NCBI RefSeq assembly: GCF_030056655.1
Contig: NZ_JASHIE010000001.1
Coordinates: 248,001 to 312,000 of the forward strand
Reading direction: 5' to 3'
Length of the DNA: 64,000 nucleotides
DNA from: Flectobacillus rivi
GTDB taxonomy: Bacteria > Bacteroidota > Bacteroidia > Cytophagales > Spirosomataceae
A program made the position numbers and the translations under genes. The notes under the pieces were generated by a model that saw nothing but the letters and a program-made list of their open reading frames with translations, was not told the DNA's origin and made no database searches. The number at the start of each line of letters is the position of its first letter. Within the stretch, counting starts at the first letter, position 1. Positions 8,023-16,419 of the stretch are shown one piece after another.

Positions 8023-10365
8023 ATGAAAAAAATCTACCTTCTGTTACTATTTACATTTTGCTCCTGCACTTTGTTCGCACAAAAAGTTACCATCAGTGGT
8101 TTTGTTCGTGAAAAAGGAAGTCAAGAGATATTGCCTTATGTTTCGGTGAGAGTCCCTGCCCTCAATATAGGAACATCTGCCAATGCTTACGGCTTTTTTT
8201 CCTTGACAATTCCCGCAAAGGAACAACTTGACTTGGAAGTTTCTCAGGTAGGATACCAAGTCAAAACAATCCGTGTCAGTGCACAGAAAAGCCAACAAAT
8301 TACGGTTGAGCTAAGTGTCAAAAATGTGGTTTTGGAGGAGGTCAAAGTCAATAGCTCTCAACAAGAAAAATTAAGTGAGCAAACCCAAATGAGTCTTATT
8401 TCTTTACCAGTAACACAGGTAAAGGCTGTACCTGCCTTTCTGGGAGAAAAAGACGTTTTGAAAACCCTACAATTGTTTCCAGGGATACAAAAGGGACGTG
8501 AAGGCTCTACAGGCTTATATGTACGTGGTGGCGGACCCGACCAAAATTTATTGATTCTGGACGATGCAACGGTATATAATGCCAACCATTTGTTTGGTTT
8601 TTTCTCAGTATTTAACGGCGATGCTCTCAAAAGCATTGAGATGACCAAAGGCGGTTTTCCAGCACGATACGGCGGGCGCCTTTCGTCGGTTATCGATATG
8701 CAAATGAAAGAAGGTAATAAAGAAAAGCTTACTGGCGAATTTGGCGTTGGCTTACTGTCAAGCCGTTTGACATTAGAAGGTCCTCTCAAAAAAGAAAAAG
8801 CCTCATTTTTGATTGCTGCACGACGCACCTACGCCGATGCACTGTTACGACCAATCAGCGGTGGCGATTTTCCTAATATGTATTTCTATGACCTGAATAT
8901 GAAGGTCAACTATGACCTTGGGCTTAGAGATAAAATCTACTTGAGTGGTTATTTGGGAAGGGATTCCTTTAGTTCGAAAGACCAAAACTATAACCTCGCA
9001 GTCAAAAATGAAAATGGTTTTAACTGGGGCAATACCACCACAACCTTGCGTTGGAATCACCTTTTCAATGAAAAGCTGTTTAGTAATACCTCACTCATTT
9101 TTACCAATTTCGACTTCAAGGTTTTTAATACTGAAGAATCCAACAAAGGGCTTTTTTCTTATCAATACGAATCAGGTATTCGAGATTTTTCTTTGAAAAC
9201 TGATTTTGATTATTTACCTAATTATCAACACAATATCAAAGCTGGCTTTTTAGTAACTGCACATCGTTTTTCACCCAAAGCTCTTGTTCTCAAAGACTCT
9301 AGAGTAGATACTTCTTCGGTACAAAGTACAATTATCAATGCCTTAGAATCAGCAGTATATGTGGAGGATTTATGGCGCATCAATGAAAAATTCAGTATCA
9401 ATGTTGGTTTGAGGCTTAGTCATTTTTCAGTAAACCAGAAAAACTACTTGAATCTTGAACCAAGACTTTCGGCAGCATACAAGCTACCAAATGATGCTGC
9501 GATCAAGGCCTCTTTTGCACGTATGAATCAGTATATTCATTTGTTGTCCAACTCAGGTCTTGGATTACCTACCGACTTGTGGGTTTCGGCTACAGACCGA
9601 GTTCCTCCGCAAACATCACAGCAAGTTGCTTTGGGATATGTAAAAGACTTTTCCGAAAAGAATTTTTCCTTGAGTATTGAAGGCTATTATAAGAAAATGG
9701 ACAACATCATAGGCTACAAACAAGGGGCTAGCTTTTTGCTATTAGACGTTGGACCTGACCCTCAAAAAATCAATGCTGTGGATTGGCAAGAAAATGTAAC
9801 CTCAGGACAAGGAAAAGCATACGGACTAGAATTGATGTTACAACGCAAAACAGGGCGACTCACAGGTTGGATTGCCTATACTTTGTCAAAAGTGACACAC
9901 CAATTTGCAGAACTCAATGATGGAAAAGAGTTTTTGCCCCGCTACGACCGTCGTCATGACATTTCGATTGTGGGAATTTATCAACTAAAACCGATGGTAA
10001 CTTTCTCAGCGACTTGGGTATATGGCACAGGAAACCATTTGAGTGTACCTATTGCTGAAGGAAACTTTAATGGTTTAGACCACACTGGCATAACTTCTCA
10101 AATTTCTCTATATGATAGTCAAAATTCATTTCAGGCAGCAGCTTATCATCGACTAGATTTAGCGATGAAGTTTAGTAAAAAGAAAAAGCACGGAGAAAGA
10201 GCTTGGGAAATTGGGGTATATAATGCCTACAATCGTGTGAACCCTTTCTATTATCAAATCAATCAAGTTTATGATGCCTCCACACGACAAATGAGAGATA
10301 GTAAATTATACAGAAAAGGGCTATTCCCTATTGTTCCATCAATTACCTACAGCTTTAAGTTTTAA
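8023..10365 (+). CDS. TonB-dependent receptor with carboxypeptidase-regulatory-like domain
   Basis: A 780-residue outer-membrane receptor. After a signal peptide (cut after LFAQ) comes a CarboxypepD_reg-like domain (about residues 22-105; VTISGFVREKGSQEILPYVSV), then the plug (about 125-235; GREGSTGLYVRGGGPDQNLLILD and KGGFPARYGGRLSSV) and a beta-barrel that ends in SITYSFKF with the terminal aromatic needed for outer-membrane insertion. It would take up a ligand with energy from TonB-ExbBD. The DUF4249 lipoprotein that follows is a usual companion of this receptor class. The ligand cannot be deduced. Confidence 0.92.
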   Translation: MKKIYLLLLFTFCSCTLFAQKVTISGFVREKGSQEILPYVSVRVPALNIGTSANAYGFFSLTIPAKEQLDLEVSQVGYQVKTIRVSAQKSQQITVELSVKNVVLEEVKVNSSQQEKLSEQTQMSLISLPVTQVKAVPAFLGEKDVLKTLQLFPGIQKGREGSTGLYVRGGGPDQNLLILDDATVYNANHLFGFFSVFNGDALKSIEMTKGGFPARYGGRLSSVIDMQMKEGNKEKLTGEFGVGLLSSRLTLEGPLKKEKASFLIAARRTYADALLRPISGGDFPNMYFYDLNMKVNYDLGLRDKIYLSGYLGRDSFSSKDQNYNLAVKNENGFNWGNTTTTLRWNHLFNEKLFSNTSLIFTNFDFKVFNTEESNKGLFSYQYESGIRDFSLKTDFDYLPNYQHNIKAGFLVTAHRFSPKALVLKDSRVDTSSVQSTIINALESAVYVEDLWRINEKFSINVGLRLSHFSVNQKNYLNLEPRLSAAYKLPNDAAIKASFARMNQYIHLLSNSGLGLPTDLWVSATDRVPPQTSQQVALGYVKDFSEKNFSLSIEGYYKKMDNIIGYKQGASFLLLDVGPDPQKINAVDWQENVTSGQGKAYGLELMLQRKTGRLTGWIAYTLSKVTHQFAELNDGKEFLPRYDRRHDISIVGIYQLKPMVTFSATWVYGTGNHLSVPIAEGNFNGLDHTGITSQISLYDSQNSFQAAAYHRLDLAMKFSKKKKHGERAWEIGVYNAYNRVNPFYYQINQVYDASTRQMRDSKLYRKGLFPIVPSITYSFKF

Positions 10366-10395
10366 GAAAAGCAGACAAACTTAAACAGCTATTTT

Positions 10396-11262
10396 ATGAA
10401 AAAACATTCTATATATCTCTTATTGATACTCTTATTGTGTTGGGGTTGTAATGGAGACTTTCTAACGGTGGAAGAAACGGGGGTAATTCCGAGTAGCGAT
10501 GCACCCATTGTAACCGCCTTTTTGAGTCCACAAGACACCGTCCATACGGTAACGCTATATCACACCCGACCAGCCGCTGGAAATAATCCTTATGCGACTT
10601 GGGAACAGAACGTAGCAAAATCGACAGTTACACTTAGCAATGGTACCCAGACAGTAAAACTTATTCCAGACTCATTTTTAACAGGAGTGTTTAAAATAAG
10701 TGCCAAAAACTTCAAAGTAGAATCAGGTAAGACTTATTATCTAAGCGTAAACACGTTTGATGGCAAAAAAGCAGAAGCGAATTGCACCATACCTTCGAGT
10801 GTTGTTGATACGACCAGTATTTCATATCAATTGGTTTCGGGAAGTACCTCGAATATGAATACGAGCTATCTTATATCGTGGAAAGATATTCCCAATCAAG
10901 TCAATTATTATGCAGTTTATACAATTTCTGAGTTGCAGGATTTGACGAAAAAAACGGCAGAAATAAGTAACGAGCGATACCAGCACACCATCGATGATGT
11001 AGAAAGAGATGGTCAATTTTTAGGAACGCCCCAATCCTTTTTGCTCTCTAAACCTAACTATGTTGCCAAAGACCGTCTGTATATTTGGCAGATACAGGTC
11101 TTAAACACCGATATACATTTCTATAAATTCCACAAGGACTACGAGATAGCCAAACAAGCCGACGAAAATCCATTTTCAGAACCTGTAATGCTATACTCCA
11201 ACATCAAAGGAGGCTTCGGCGTAATGGCTGGATATACCAAGGCGGTTACGTATTTTAGGTAG
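10396..11262 (+). CDS. DUF4249 family lipoprotein
   Basis: A 288-residue lipoprotein (LLLCWGCNGDF, lipid Cys near 18). It begins with an immunoglobulin-like strand region (PIVTAFLSPQDTVHTVTLYHTRP), then VTLSNGTQTVKL, a second beta domain from about residue 140, and ends in NIKGGFGVMAGYTK, close to the end pattern typical of DUF4249. Members follow TonB-dependent receptors and are thought to sit on the cell surface as their partner, somewhat as SusD does for SusC. The gene starts 30 bases after the receptor and ends the operon. Confidence 0.85.
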   Translation: MKKHSIYLLLILLLCWGCNGDFLTVEETGVIPSSDAPIVTAFLSPQDTVHTVTLYHTRPAAGNNPYATWEQNVAKSTVTLSNGTQTVKLIPDSFLTGVFKISAKNFKVESGKTYYLSVNTFDGKKAEANCTIPSSVVDTTSISYQLVSGSTSNMNTSYLISWKDIPNQVNYYAVYTISELQDLTKKTAEISNERYQHTIDDVERDGQFLGTPQSFLLSKPNYVAKDRLYIWQIQVLNTDIHFYKFHKDYEIAKQADENPFSEPVMLYSNIKGGFGVMAGYTKAVTYFR

Positions 11263-11434
11263 AGGGGTGGGAAGAAGGCACAAAGTAGCAGAGGCACAAA
11301 GGCACAAAGCGGTTGTTAGAATGAGAAAGGGAACAGGTATATAGTAATTTTGGGAGTGGTAGTAAAATTGGTTTTTAGTGTTAGTGTTCTAATTACATTC
11401 ATTAAGGCATACCTTGTTCACCTGTATCTTTATC

Positions 11435-11685
11435 TGATCCTTCGTGCCCATTCCCTATGTCACTTAAAAAACCACTCTATGCCTTTATGCCTGTTCTCTA
11501 TGCCACGTTAAAAATCACTCTATGCCTTTGTGCCCGTTCCCTCTGTCACTTTAAAAATCACTCTATGCCTTTATGCCCATTCCCTATGTCACTAAAAAAC
11601 CACTCTATGCCTTTATGCCCATTCCCTCTGCCACTTTAAAAACCACTCTGTGCCTTTGTGCCCGTTCCCTCTGTCACTTAAAAAC
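11435..11685. repeat. 43-bp tandem repeat array
   Basis: A unit starting CACTCTATGCCTTTATGCCC begins at 11473, 11516, 11559, 11601 and 11644, a period of 42-43 bases, with a partial unit before. Each unit ends near CCCTCTGTCACTTTAAAAA. Two more units lie at 12461 and 12504, across the LysE gene, and an inverted relative (GGCACAAAG units) at 11276-11312. Reading frames inside it are a by-product of the repeat. This array fills most of the 422-base gap after the DUF4249 gene. Confidence 0.9.
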
Positions 11686-12314
11686 TACTTTGCTCTGGCC
11701 ATCCTCACTGCTAATGCCACCAAAATACTTGCCATAAACCATTTTTGTATTTTTACCCAAAAAGGATTTTGGGCAAAAAATCTTGCCATTTGAGATGCCG
11801 TCAGTACCAAGGAGAAGTTCACTGAAAAACTTACCAGCATTTGAGTTATTCCCAATTGTAAGCTTTGCAAAAGAGGATTTCCATACGCTGGCTTTATAAA
11901 CTGTGGGAAAAAGGATAGATAAAACATCGCAACTTTTGGATTCAAGACATTGGTGAGTAAACCCATCATAAATAGCTTTCTGGGAGAATCATTTGACAAA
12001 TCATTTCGTGCTTCAAATACAAATTTACCCTTGGGGTTAATGGCTTGAAACGCTAAGTAAAGCAAATATCCCACACCTAAATATTTGATAAGCTCATACA
12101 AAAATGGTACCTCTGCCAAAATAGCGGTTAATCCAAAAGATACCATAATGATATGAAATAAAAACCCAACCATTACCCCTGCTAGCGAAAGTAACCCTGC
12201 CATTCGTCCTTGCGTAATCGAGCGAGAAATGAGATAAATCATATTGGGTCCTGGACTAATGACCAGCACAAAAGCTGCCAAGGCAAATAAGAATAATTCT
12301 TGAAATGTTAGCAT
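11685..12314 (-). CDS. LysE/RhtB family amino-acid exporter
   Basis: A 209-residue inner-membrane protein with about six membrane segments. The N-terminus carries the family signature ISPGPNMIYLISRSITQGRMAGLLSLAGV, followed by the middle motif NVLNPKVAMFYLSFFPQF. LysE/RhtB/LeuE proteins export basic or neutral amino acids and homoserine lactones by proton antiport; the substrate is not evident. The gene stands alone and is enclosed on both sides by units of the 43-bp repeat. Confidence 0.92.
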   Translation of the reverse strand: MLTFQELFLFALAAFVLVISPGPNMIYLISRSITQGRMAGLLSLAGVMVGFLFHIIMVSFGLTAILAEVPFLYELIKYLGVGYLLYLAFQAINPKGKFVFEARNDLSNDSPRKLFMMGLLTNVLNPKVAMFYLSFFPQFIKPAYGNPLLQSLQLGITQMLVSFSVNFSLVLTASQMARFFAQNPFWVKIQKWFMASILVALAVRMARAK

Positions 12315-12460
12315 ATATCTATCATTTATTTAGTGAATGTTGAGTTGTGTGCTTATAAGCAGGAAGACGTTATTGGTTAATAGTATATAGGTAAATTGAA
12401 GGTACTCATAATCAAATTGCAAAAATGGCGCAGAGAATATTTCCTGCGCCACTAAAAAAA

Positions 12461-12540
12461 AACTCTATGACTTTGTGCCCGTTCCCTCTGCCACCTAAAA
12501 AAACACTCTGTGCCTTTGTGCCCGTTTCCTGTACCTCTCC
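12461..12540. repeat. Two further units of the 43-bp repeat
   Basis: Units begin at 12461 and 12504, again 43 bases apart, with CTCTGTGCCTTTGTGCCCG in the second. They run into the end of the Tex gene. Confidence 0.8.
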
Positions 12541-14657
12541 TAAACGGCTTTCATGCTTAAGGCAATACGTTTACGAGCAATATCTACCTCCACGACTCTC
12601 ACTTGCACTTGTTGCTGTAATTTCACCACTTGATTTGGATCTGAAACATATTGGTTGGCTAGTTGAGAAATATGAACTAAACCATCTTGTTTTACCCCCA
12701 CATCTACAAAACAACCAAATGCAGTAATGTTAGTTACGATTCCTGGCAAAACCATTCCTTCATATAAATCTTCAATCGTTTTTACATTCGCATCAAACTC
12801 GAAGGCGGTTAGTTGTTCACGAGGGTCACGCGAAGGTTTTTCCAGCTCTTTCAAAATATCTTGAAGCGTTAATAAACCTGTACTTTCACCGATATATTGT
12901 TGCAAATTGAGTTTTTTACGAAGTTCGGCACTTGTCATCAAATCTTTTACCGTACATTTCAAATCCTTTGCCATACGTTCTACTACTTGATAACTCTCTG
13001 GGTGAACAGCAGAATTATCAAGAGGGTTATCAGACTGAGGAATTCTCAAGAAACCTGCACATTGCTCAAAGGCTTTGTCTCCCAAGCGAGGTACTTTTTT
13101 GATTTGCGCTCTTGATTTAAAATCTCCATTTTCCTTACGGAATTTAACAATATTAGCCGCCAAACTTGGTCCCAAACCAGCTACGTAGCTCAACAAATGT
13201 TTCGAAGCTGTGTTGATATTTACCCCAACTGTATTTACACAACTTTCTACGACCGAATCCAAGGAATTTTTTAATAATGGTTGATCTACATCATGTTGAT
13301 ATTGCCCCACACCAATCGATTTTGGGTCAATTTTTACTAATTCTGCTAAAGGGTCGAGTAAGCGACGACCGATAGAAATAGCACCACGGACCGTCACATC
13401 TTTATCTGGGAACTCTTCACGAGCTACTTCTGACGCTGAATAAATAGAGGCGCCTTGCTCCGAAACCATAAAGATTTGTGGTTGCGTCGAGAAAGTTAGT
13501 TTTTTGACAAAAGCCTCTGTCTCACGACCAGCAGTACCATTTCCGATAGCAATAGCTTCGATTTTGTGTTTTTCAACCAAAGACAAAACTGTATGTTGCG
13601 CTTCCATCGTTTTGTCGAATGGATAAATCACAGTATCTGCAACCAAGTTGCCTTGGGCATCTAGAGCAACTACCTTACAGCCCGTGCGGTATCCAGGGTC
13701 AATTGCCAAGGTACGTTTTTGTCCGAGTGGCGAGGCTAGTAACAACTGACGAAGGTTTTGCGCAAAAATTCTTATGGCTTCACCATCTGCTTTTTCTTTA
13801 GACAAATTCGAAAACTCATTTTCGATAGATGGTTTCATCAATCGTTTGTACGAGTCTGTAATAGCGTCTTCTACCTGCTTTTTAGGCTCAGACATTCCAC
13901 GCAAGAATATACGGTCTAGTGCGCCTAAGGCATTATCCTCATCTGGCGAAATAGAAACCGATAGAATACCCTCCTCCTCGCCACGACGAATAGCTAACAA
14001 ACGGTGAGAAGGCACTTTTTTGAGTGGTTCGCTAAAATCGTAATAGTCTTTGTATTTGACACCCTCCTCTTCTTTTCCTTTTTTTACTTTTGAAGAAATA
14101 TAAGCTTCACGTTCAAACACCTTACGCACTGCATTACGAGCATCCACATTTTCGTTGATCCACTCGGCCATAATATCACGTGCACCTTGCAATGCCTCGT
14201 CGACAGAAGCCACTTTATCGTTGAGATAATTTCCAGCTTTTTGAAGAAAATTATTATCCTTTTGCTCGAAAATTAGTTTTGCTAATGGCTCAAGTCCTTT
14301 CTCTATGGCAATACTAGCACGAGTTTTACGCTTTTGCTTGTAGGGCAAATACAAATCTTCCAATTCTTGAAGCTGATAAGCATTATTGAGCTTATTCAAT
14401 AGCTCAGGAGTCATTTTTCCTTGCTCCTCAATGGCTTTAATGATAGTATCACGGCGCTTGTCGGCTTCTTTTAATTTATTCCAAAGGTCTTTAATATCCA
14501 GAATTTGCACTTCATCCAAGCTTCCAGTTGCTTCTTTTCGATAACGAGCTATAAACGGTACCGTTCCACCTTCCTCCAATAACTTAATCGTATTTTGTAC
14601 TTGGTTGGCTCTTACGCCAATCGCATTGGTAATGATGCCAATTTGAGTTGTATTCAT
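12540..14657 (-). CDS. tex: Tex family RNA-binding transcription accessory protein
   Basis: A 705-residue cytoplasmic protein with the full Tex layout: a helical Tex-N region (residues 1-190), a YqgF/RNase H-like domain near 320-450 (TLAIDPGYRTGCKVVALD), helix-hairpin-helix motifs near 490-560 (LLSYVAGLGPSLAANIVKFR), and a C-terminal S1 RNA-binding domain near 630-705 (GMVLPGIVTNITAFGCFVDVGV). Tex binds nucleic acid and affects transcription and stress survival. The ATG at 14657 (MNTTQIGIITNAIG) is preferred to one 24 bases upstream, because family proteins start at this point. It is monocistronic. Confidence 0.95.
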   Translation of the reverse strand: MNTTQIGIITNAIGVRANQVQNTIKLLEEGGTVPFIARYRKEATGSLDEVQILDIKDLWNKLKEADKRRDTIIKAIEEQGKMTPELLNKLNNAYQLQELEDLYLPYKQKRKTRASIAIEKGLEPLAKLIFEQKDNNFLQKAGNYLNDKVASVDEALQGARDIMAEWINENVDARNAVRKVFEREAYISSKVKKGKEEEGVKYKDYYDFSEPLKKVPSHRLLAIRRGEEEGILSVSISPDEDNALGALDRIFLRGMSEPKKQVEDAITDSYKRLMKPSIENEFSNLSKEKADGEAIRIFAQNLRQLLLASPLGQKRTLAIDPGYRTGCKVVALDAQGNLVADTVIYPFDKTMEAQHTVLSLVEKHKIEAIAIGNGTAGRETEAFVKKLTFSTQPQIFMVSEQGASIYSASEVAREEFPDKDVTVRGAISIGRRLLDPLAELVKIDPKSIGVGQYQHDVDQPLLKNSLDSVVESCVNTVGVNINTASKHLLSYVAGLGPSLAANIVKFRKENGDFKSRAQIKKVPRLGDKAFEQCAGFLRIPQSDNPLDNSAVHPESYQVVERMAKDLKCTVKDLMTSAELRKKLNLQQYIGESTGLLTLQDILKELEKPSRDPREQLTAFEFDANVKTIEDLYEGMVLPGIVTNITAFGCFVDVGVKQDGLVHISQLANQYVSDPNQVVKLQQQVQVRVVEVDIARKRIALSMKAV

Positions 14658-14931
14658 GATTTTTAGGTTTTGACTAACCACAAAGCTAAGAATTCTTTTG
14701 GATTTACGCCAAGCTTCTCTTTTTAGGGTTCTATTATGGTAAAGTTACTTTGCAAAAATAATCACAAGAGTTAAGATAACGGCAAACGACCACTTACTCA
14801 TTTTGCCATAATTGAAGCGTATTTTTCGGCATTGAATTAAAAAAATCTTTCCTAAAAATGTGTAACTTGAGTTTAAAACAGATTATTTCACGAACCCACT
14901 TATCAATTCAGACGTCTTTTAATAGTTCCTC

Positions 14932-15111
14932 ATGACAGCCTACAAAATCTTCAAAGTATCGACTTGGTGGTCGACGACCACATTAATTCGTCGTACCGAA
15001 AATACCCTTAGTGTAATAGAAGAACAAGGGCATGAAATTGTCACGGTTTCTTTTGGGGTAGATATATTCATGCGACCAACCGCTTTCATTACCATTCGAA
15101 TCAAAACATAA
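14932..15111 (+). CDS. Small hypothetical protein (59 aa)
   Basis: ATG at 14932 and TAA at 15109-15111 enclose 59 codons: MTAYKIFKVSTWWSTTTLIR, then a charged helix (TENTLSVIEEQGHEIVTVSFG) and a final strand (PTAFITIRIKT). The beta-helix-beta pattern and the phrase EEQGHEIVTVSFG look like a folded small protein, somewhat like DUF4177-type proteins. A strong rho-independent terminator follows 4 bases after the stop codon, which supports a real transcript. There is no signal peptide or membrane segment. The function is unknown. Confidence 0.72.
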   Translation: MTAYKIFKVSTWWSTTTLIRRTENTLSVIEEQGHEIVTVSFGVDIFMRPTAFITIRIKT

Positions 15112-15114
15112 CTA

Positions 15115-15140
15115 AAAAGGGCGATTACTCGCCCTTTTTT
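15115..15140 (+). terminator. Rho-independent terminator of the 59-aa gene
   Basis: AAAAGGGCGA and TCGCCCTTTTTT form a stem around TTAC, with the T-run included. It starts directly after the stop codon of the small gene. Confidence 0.9.
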
Positions 15141-15177
15141 ATTGTTCTGTCATTAGTTTTATTTGAAACTAATCTCA

Positions 15178-15208
15178 TTGTTTTCTACAAATCATTTATC
15201 TACATTTG
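15178..15208 (+). promoter_or_regulatory. Promoter of the secreted protein/DoxX-like pair
   Basis: TTG (15178-15180) and TACATTTG (15201-15208), 20 bases apart, fit the Bacteroidota sigma factor consensus TTTG...TAnnTTTG. The TTG start codon of the next gene lies about 32 bases downstream. Confidence 0.6.
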
Positions 15209-15239
15209 CCCAAAACTCAAAAAATCACTATTTATTCTT

Positions 15240-15782
15240 TTGAAAAGACTAGTTTCAATATTTTTAGTTTTATTACTTCTATACAATATGGTTGGTTTTA
15301 GCTTTCTGTATTGTTGGGAAGAATATGGAATAGCGAACTCACAAGAGATAAATATCGAAGAGTCAGGCGATTACTATTGGATAAAACAACCTTTGCAACT
15401 ACCCTATCAAAATAATTGGGCTGAAAGTCGCCCCATTGAAGGAAAAGTCAAACATGGAGAAAATCATTATAATCTCGTAGAACAGCGCTATCAAAACGAT
15501 ACTTTATATACCCTTTGCCAACTAGACAACAATGCTCGTTTTCGTTTCATGGAACTGGCGGAACATATCACTGACCATGTCAAAGAGCATTCATCACAAG
15601 CGCCATCTGGAAAAAGCAGTTATTTGTTAAAGAATTTATTGAAAGAATATACCTCTATTCAGCGATATACGATTTTGTATATTTTGGAATGGATAAAACC
15701 TTCTAATCGCCTTTTTCATAATTATCAATTATCAGAAGGCTATATCAATAACACTTCTCCTCCACCTGCTATAGTTTGTTAA
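15240..15782 (+). CDS. Hypothetical secreted or membrane-anchored protein
   Basis: A 180-residue protein beginning with a hydrophobic signal or anchor (MKRLVSIFLVLLLLYNMVGF) from a TTG start codon. The rest is polar, with a conserved-looking YWIKQPLQLPYQNNW and a helical tail; no known domain is recognised. The TTG is supported by the signal peptide and by the promoter just upstream. It is followed after 110 bases by the DoxX-like membrane protein, and the two may work together. I do not know the function. Confidence 0.65.
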   Translation: MKRLVSIFLVLLLLYNMVGFSFLYCWEEYGIANSQEINIEESGDYYWIKQPLQLPYQNNWAESRPIEGKVKHGENHYNLVEQRYQNDTLYTLCQLDNNARFRFMELAEHITDHVKEHSSQAPSGKSSYLLKNLLKEYTSIQRYTILYILEWIKPSNRLFHNYQLSEGYINNTSPPPAIVC

Positions 15783-15892
15783 TTTTCACGTAACCTTTAA
15801 GACTTGATATCTTTCTATCAAGCCAAGCAATCGTATCCTTGATGTTGATGATTAACCCAGCTTGTGAAATACAAGCCTAAAAAACTATAGCC

Positions 15893-16345
15893 ATGAATTT
15901 ATCTAATACAAATACACAAAATACAACCGTACAATGGTTCAATAGAATTGCTTTGTTTGTAGTTTTCTTTTGGTTTGGCGCTTTAAAGGTGTTGGGAGTA
16001 TCTCCTGCCGAACAAATCGTTAGTCAGCTACATGCTTTGACGTTAGCAAAGTTTATTCCCACTAATATATTCTTACCATTTCTGGGCTATTTAGAATGCT
16101 TCATTGGAATTATTTGGTTAATACCACGACTCACCAAATTGGCATTTTTCTTGTTTTGTTGTCAAATGGCAACTACGTTTTTACCCTTATTTCTTATGCC
16201 TAACGAAACTTGGCAATCGCTATTTGCCTTGAGTTTACCAGGACAATATATCATCAAAAATGTGGTTTTGATAGCCTCCGCTTATACGATTTATCAAGCT
16301 GAGGGAGTGCAAGATATAAAATTAGAGCACTTGTCTGTAGACTAA
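15893..16345 (+). CDS. DoxX/YkgB-like membrane protein
   Basis: A 150-residue protein with four membrane segments. The start WFNRIALFVVFFWFGALKVLGVSPAEQIV is the typical first helix and loop of DoxX-like or DUF417 proteins, and GYLECFIGIIWLIPRLTKLAF is the second-helix pattern. Family members are small inner-membrane proteins, some linked to thiosulfate, quinone or oxidative-stress functions. The neighbouring secreted protein gives no clearer role. The gene ends shortly before a convergent receptor gene. Confidence 0.75.
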   Translation: MNLSNTNTQNTTVQWFNRIALFVVFFWFGALKVLGVSPAEQIVSQLHALTLAKFIPTNIFLPFLGYLECFIGIIWLIPRLTKLAFFLFCCQMATTFLPLFLMPNETWQSLFALSLPGQYIIKNVVLIASAYTIYQAEGVQDIKLEHLSVD

Positions 16346-16355
16346 CATCCAAAAA

Positions 16356-16396
16356 CAAAGCTCTCATATTCTGCACTTTAGAACATGAGAGCTTTG
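16356..16396 (-). terminator. Terminator of the minus-strand receptor gene
   Basis: CAAAGCTCTCAT (16356-16367) and ATGAGAGCTTTG (16385-16396) form a perfect 12-bp stem; on the minus strand it is followed by TTTTT. On the plus strand only A-residues follow, so it serves mainly the minus-strand gene. Confidence 0.75.
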
Positions 16397-16419
16397 AAAA
16401 ATGCGTCAATTTAGATCAT

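Noticed and set aside
11457..11639. A 60-codon frame with repeated MPLCPFP units
   Set aside because: It is only the translation of the 43-bp tandem repeat.
11435..12540. The 43-bp repeats as a CRISPR array
   Set aside because: The whole unit is repeated with no unique spacers, and no cas genes are near.
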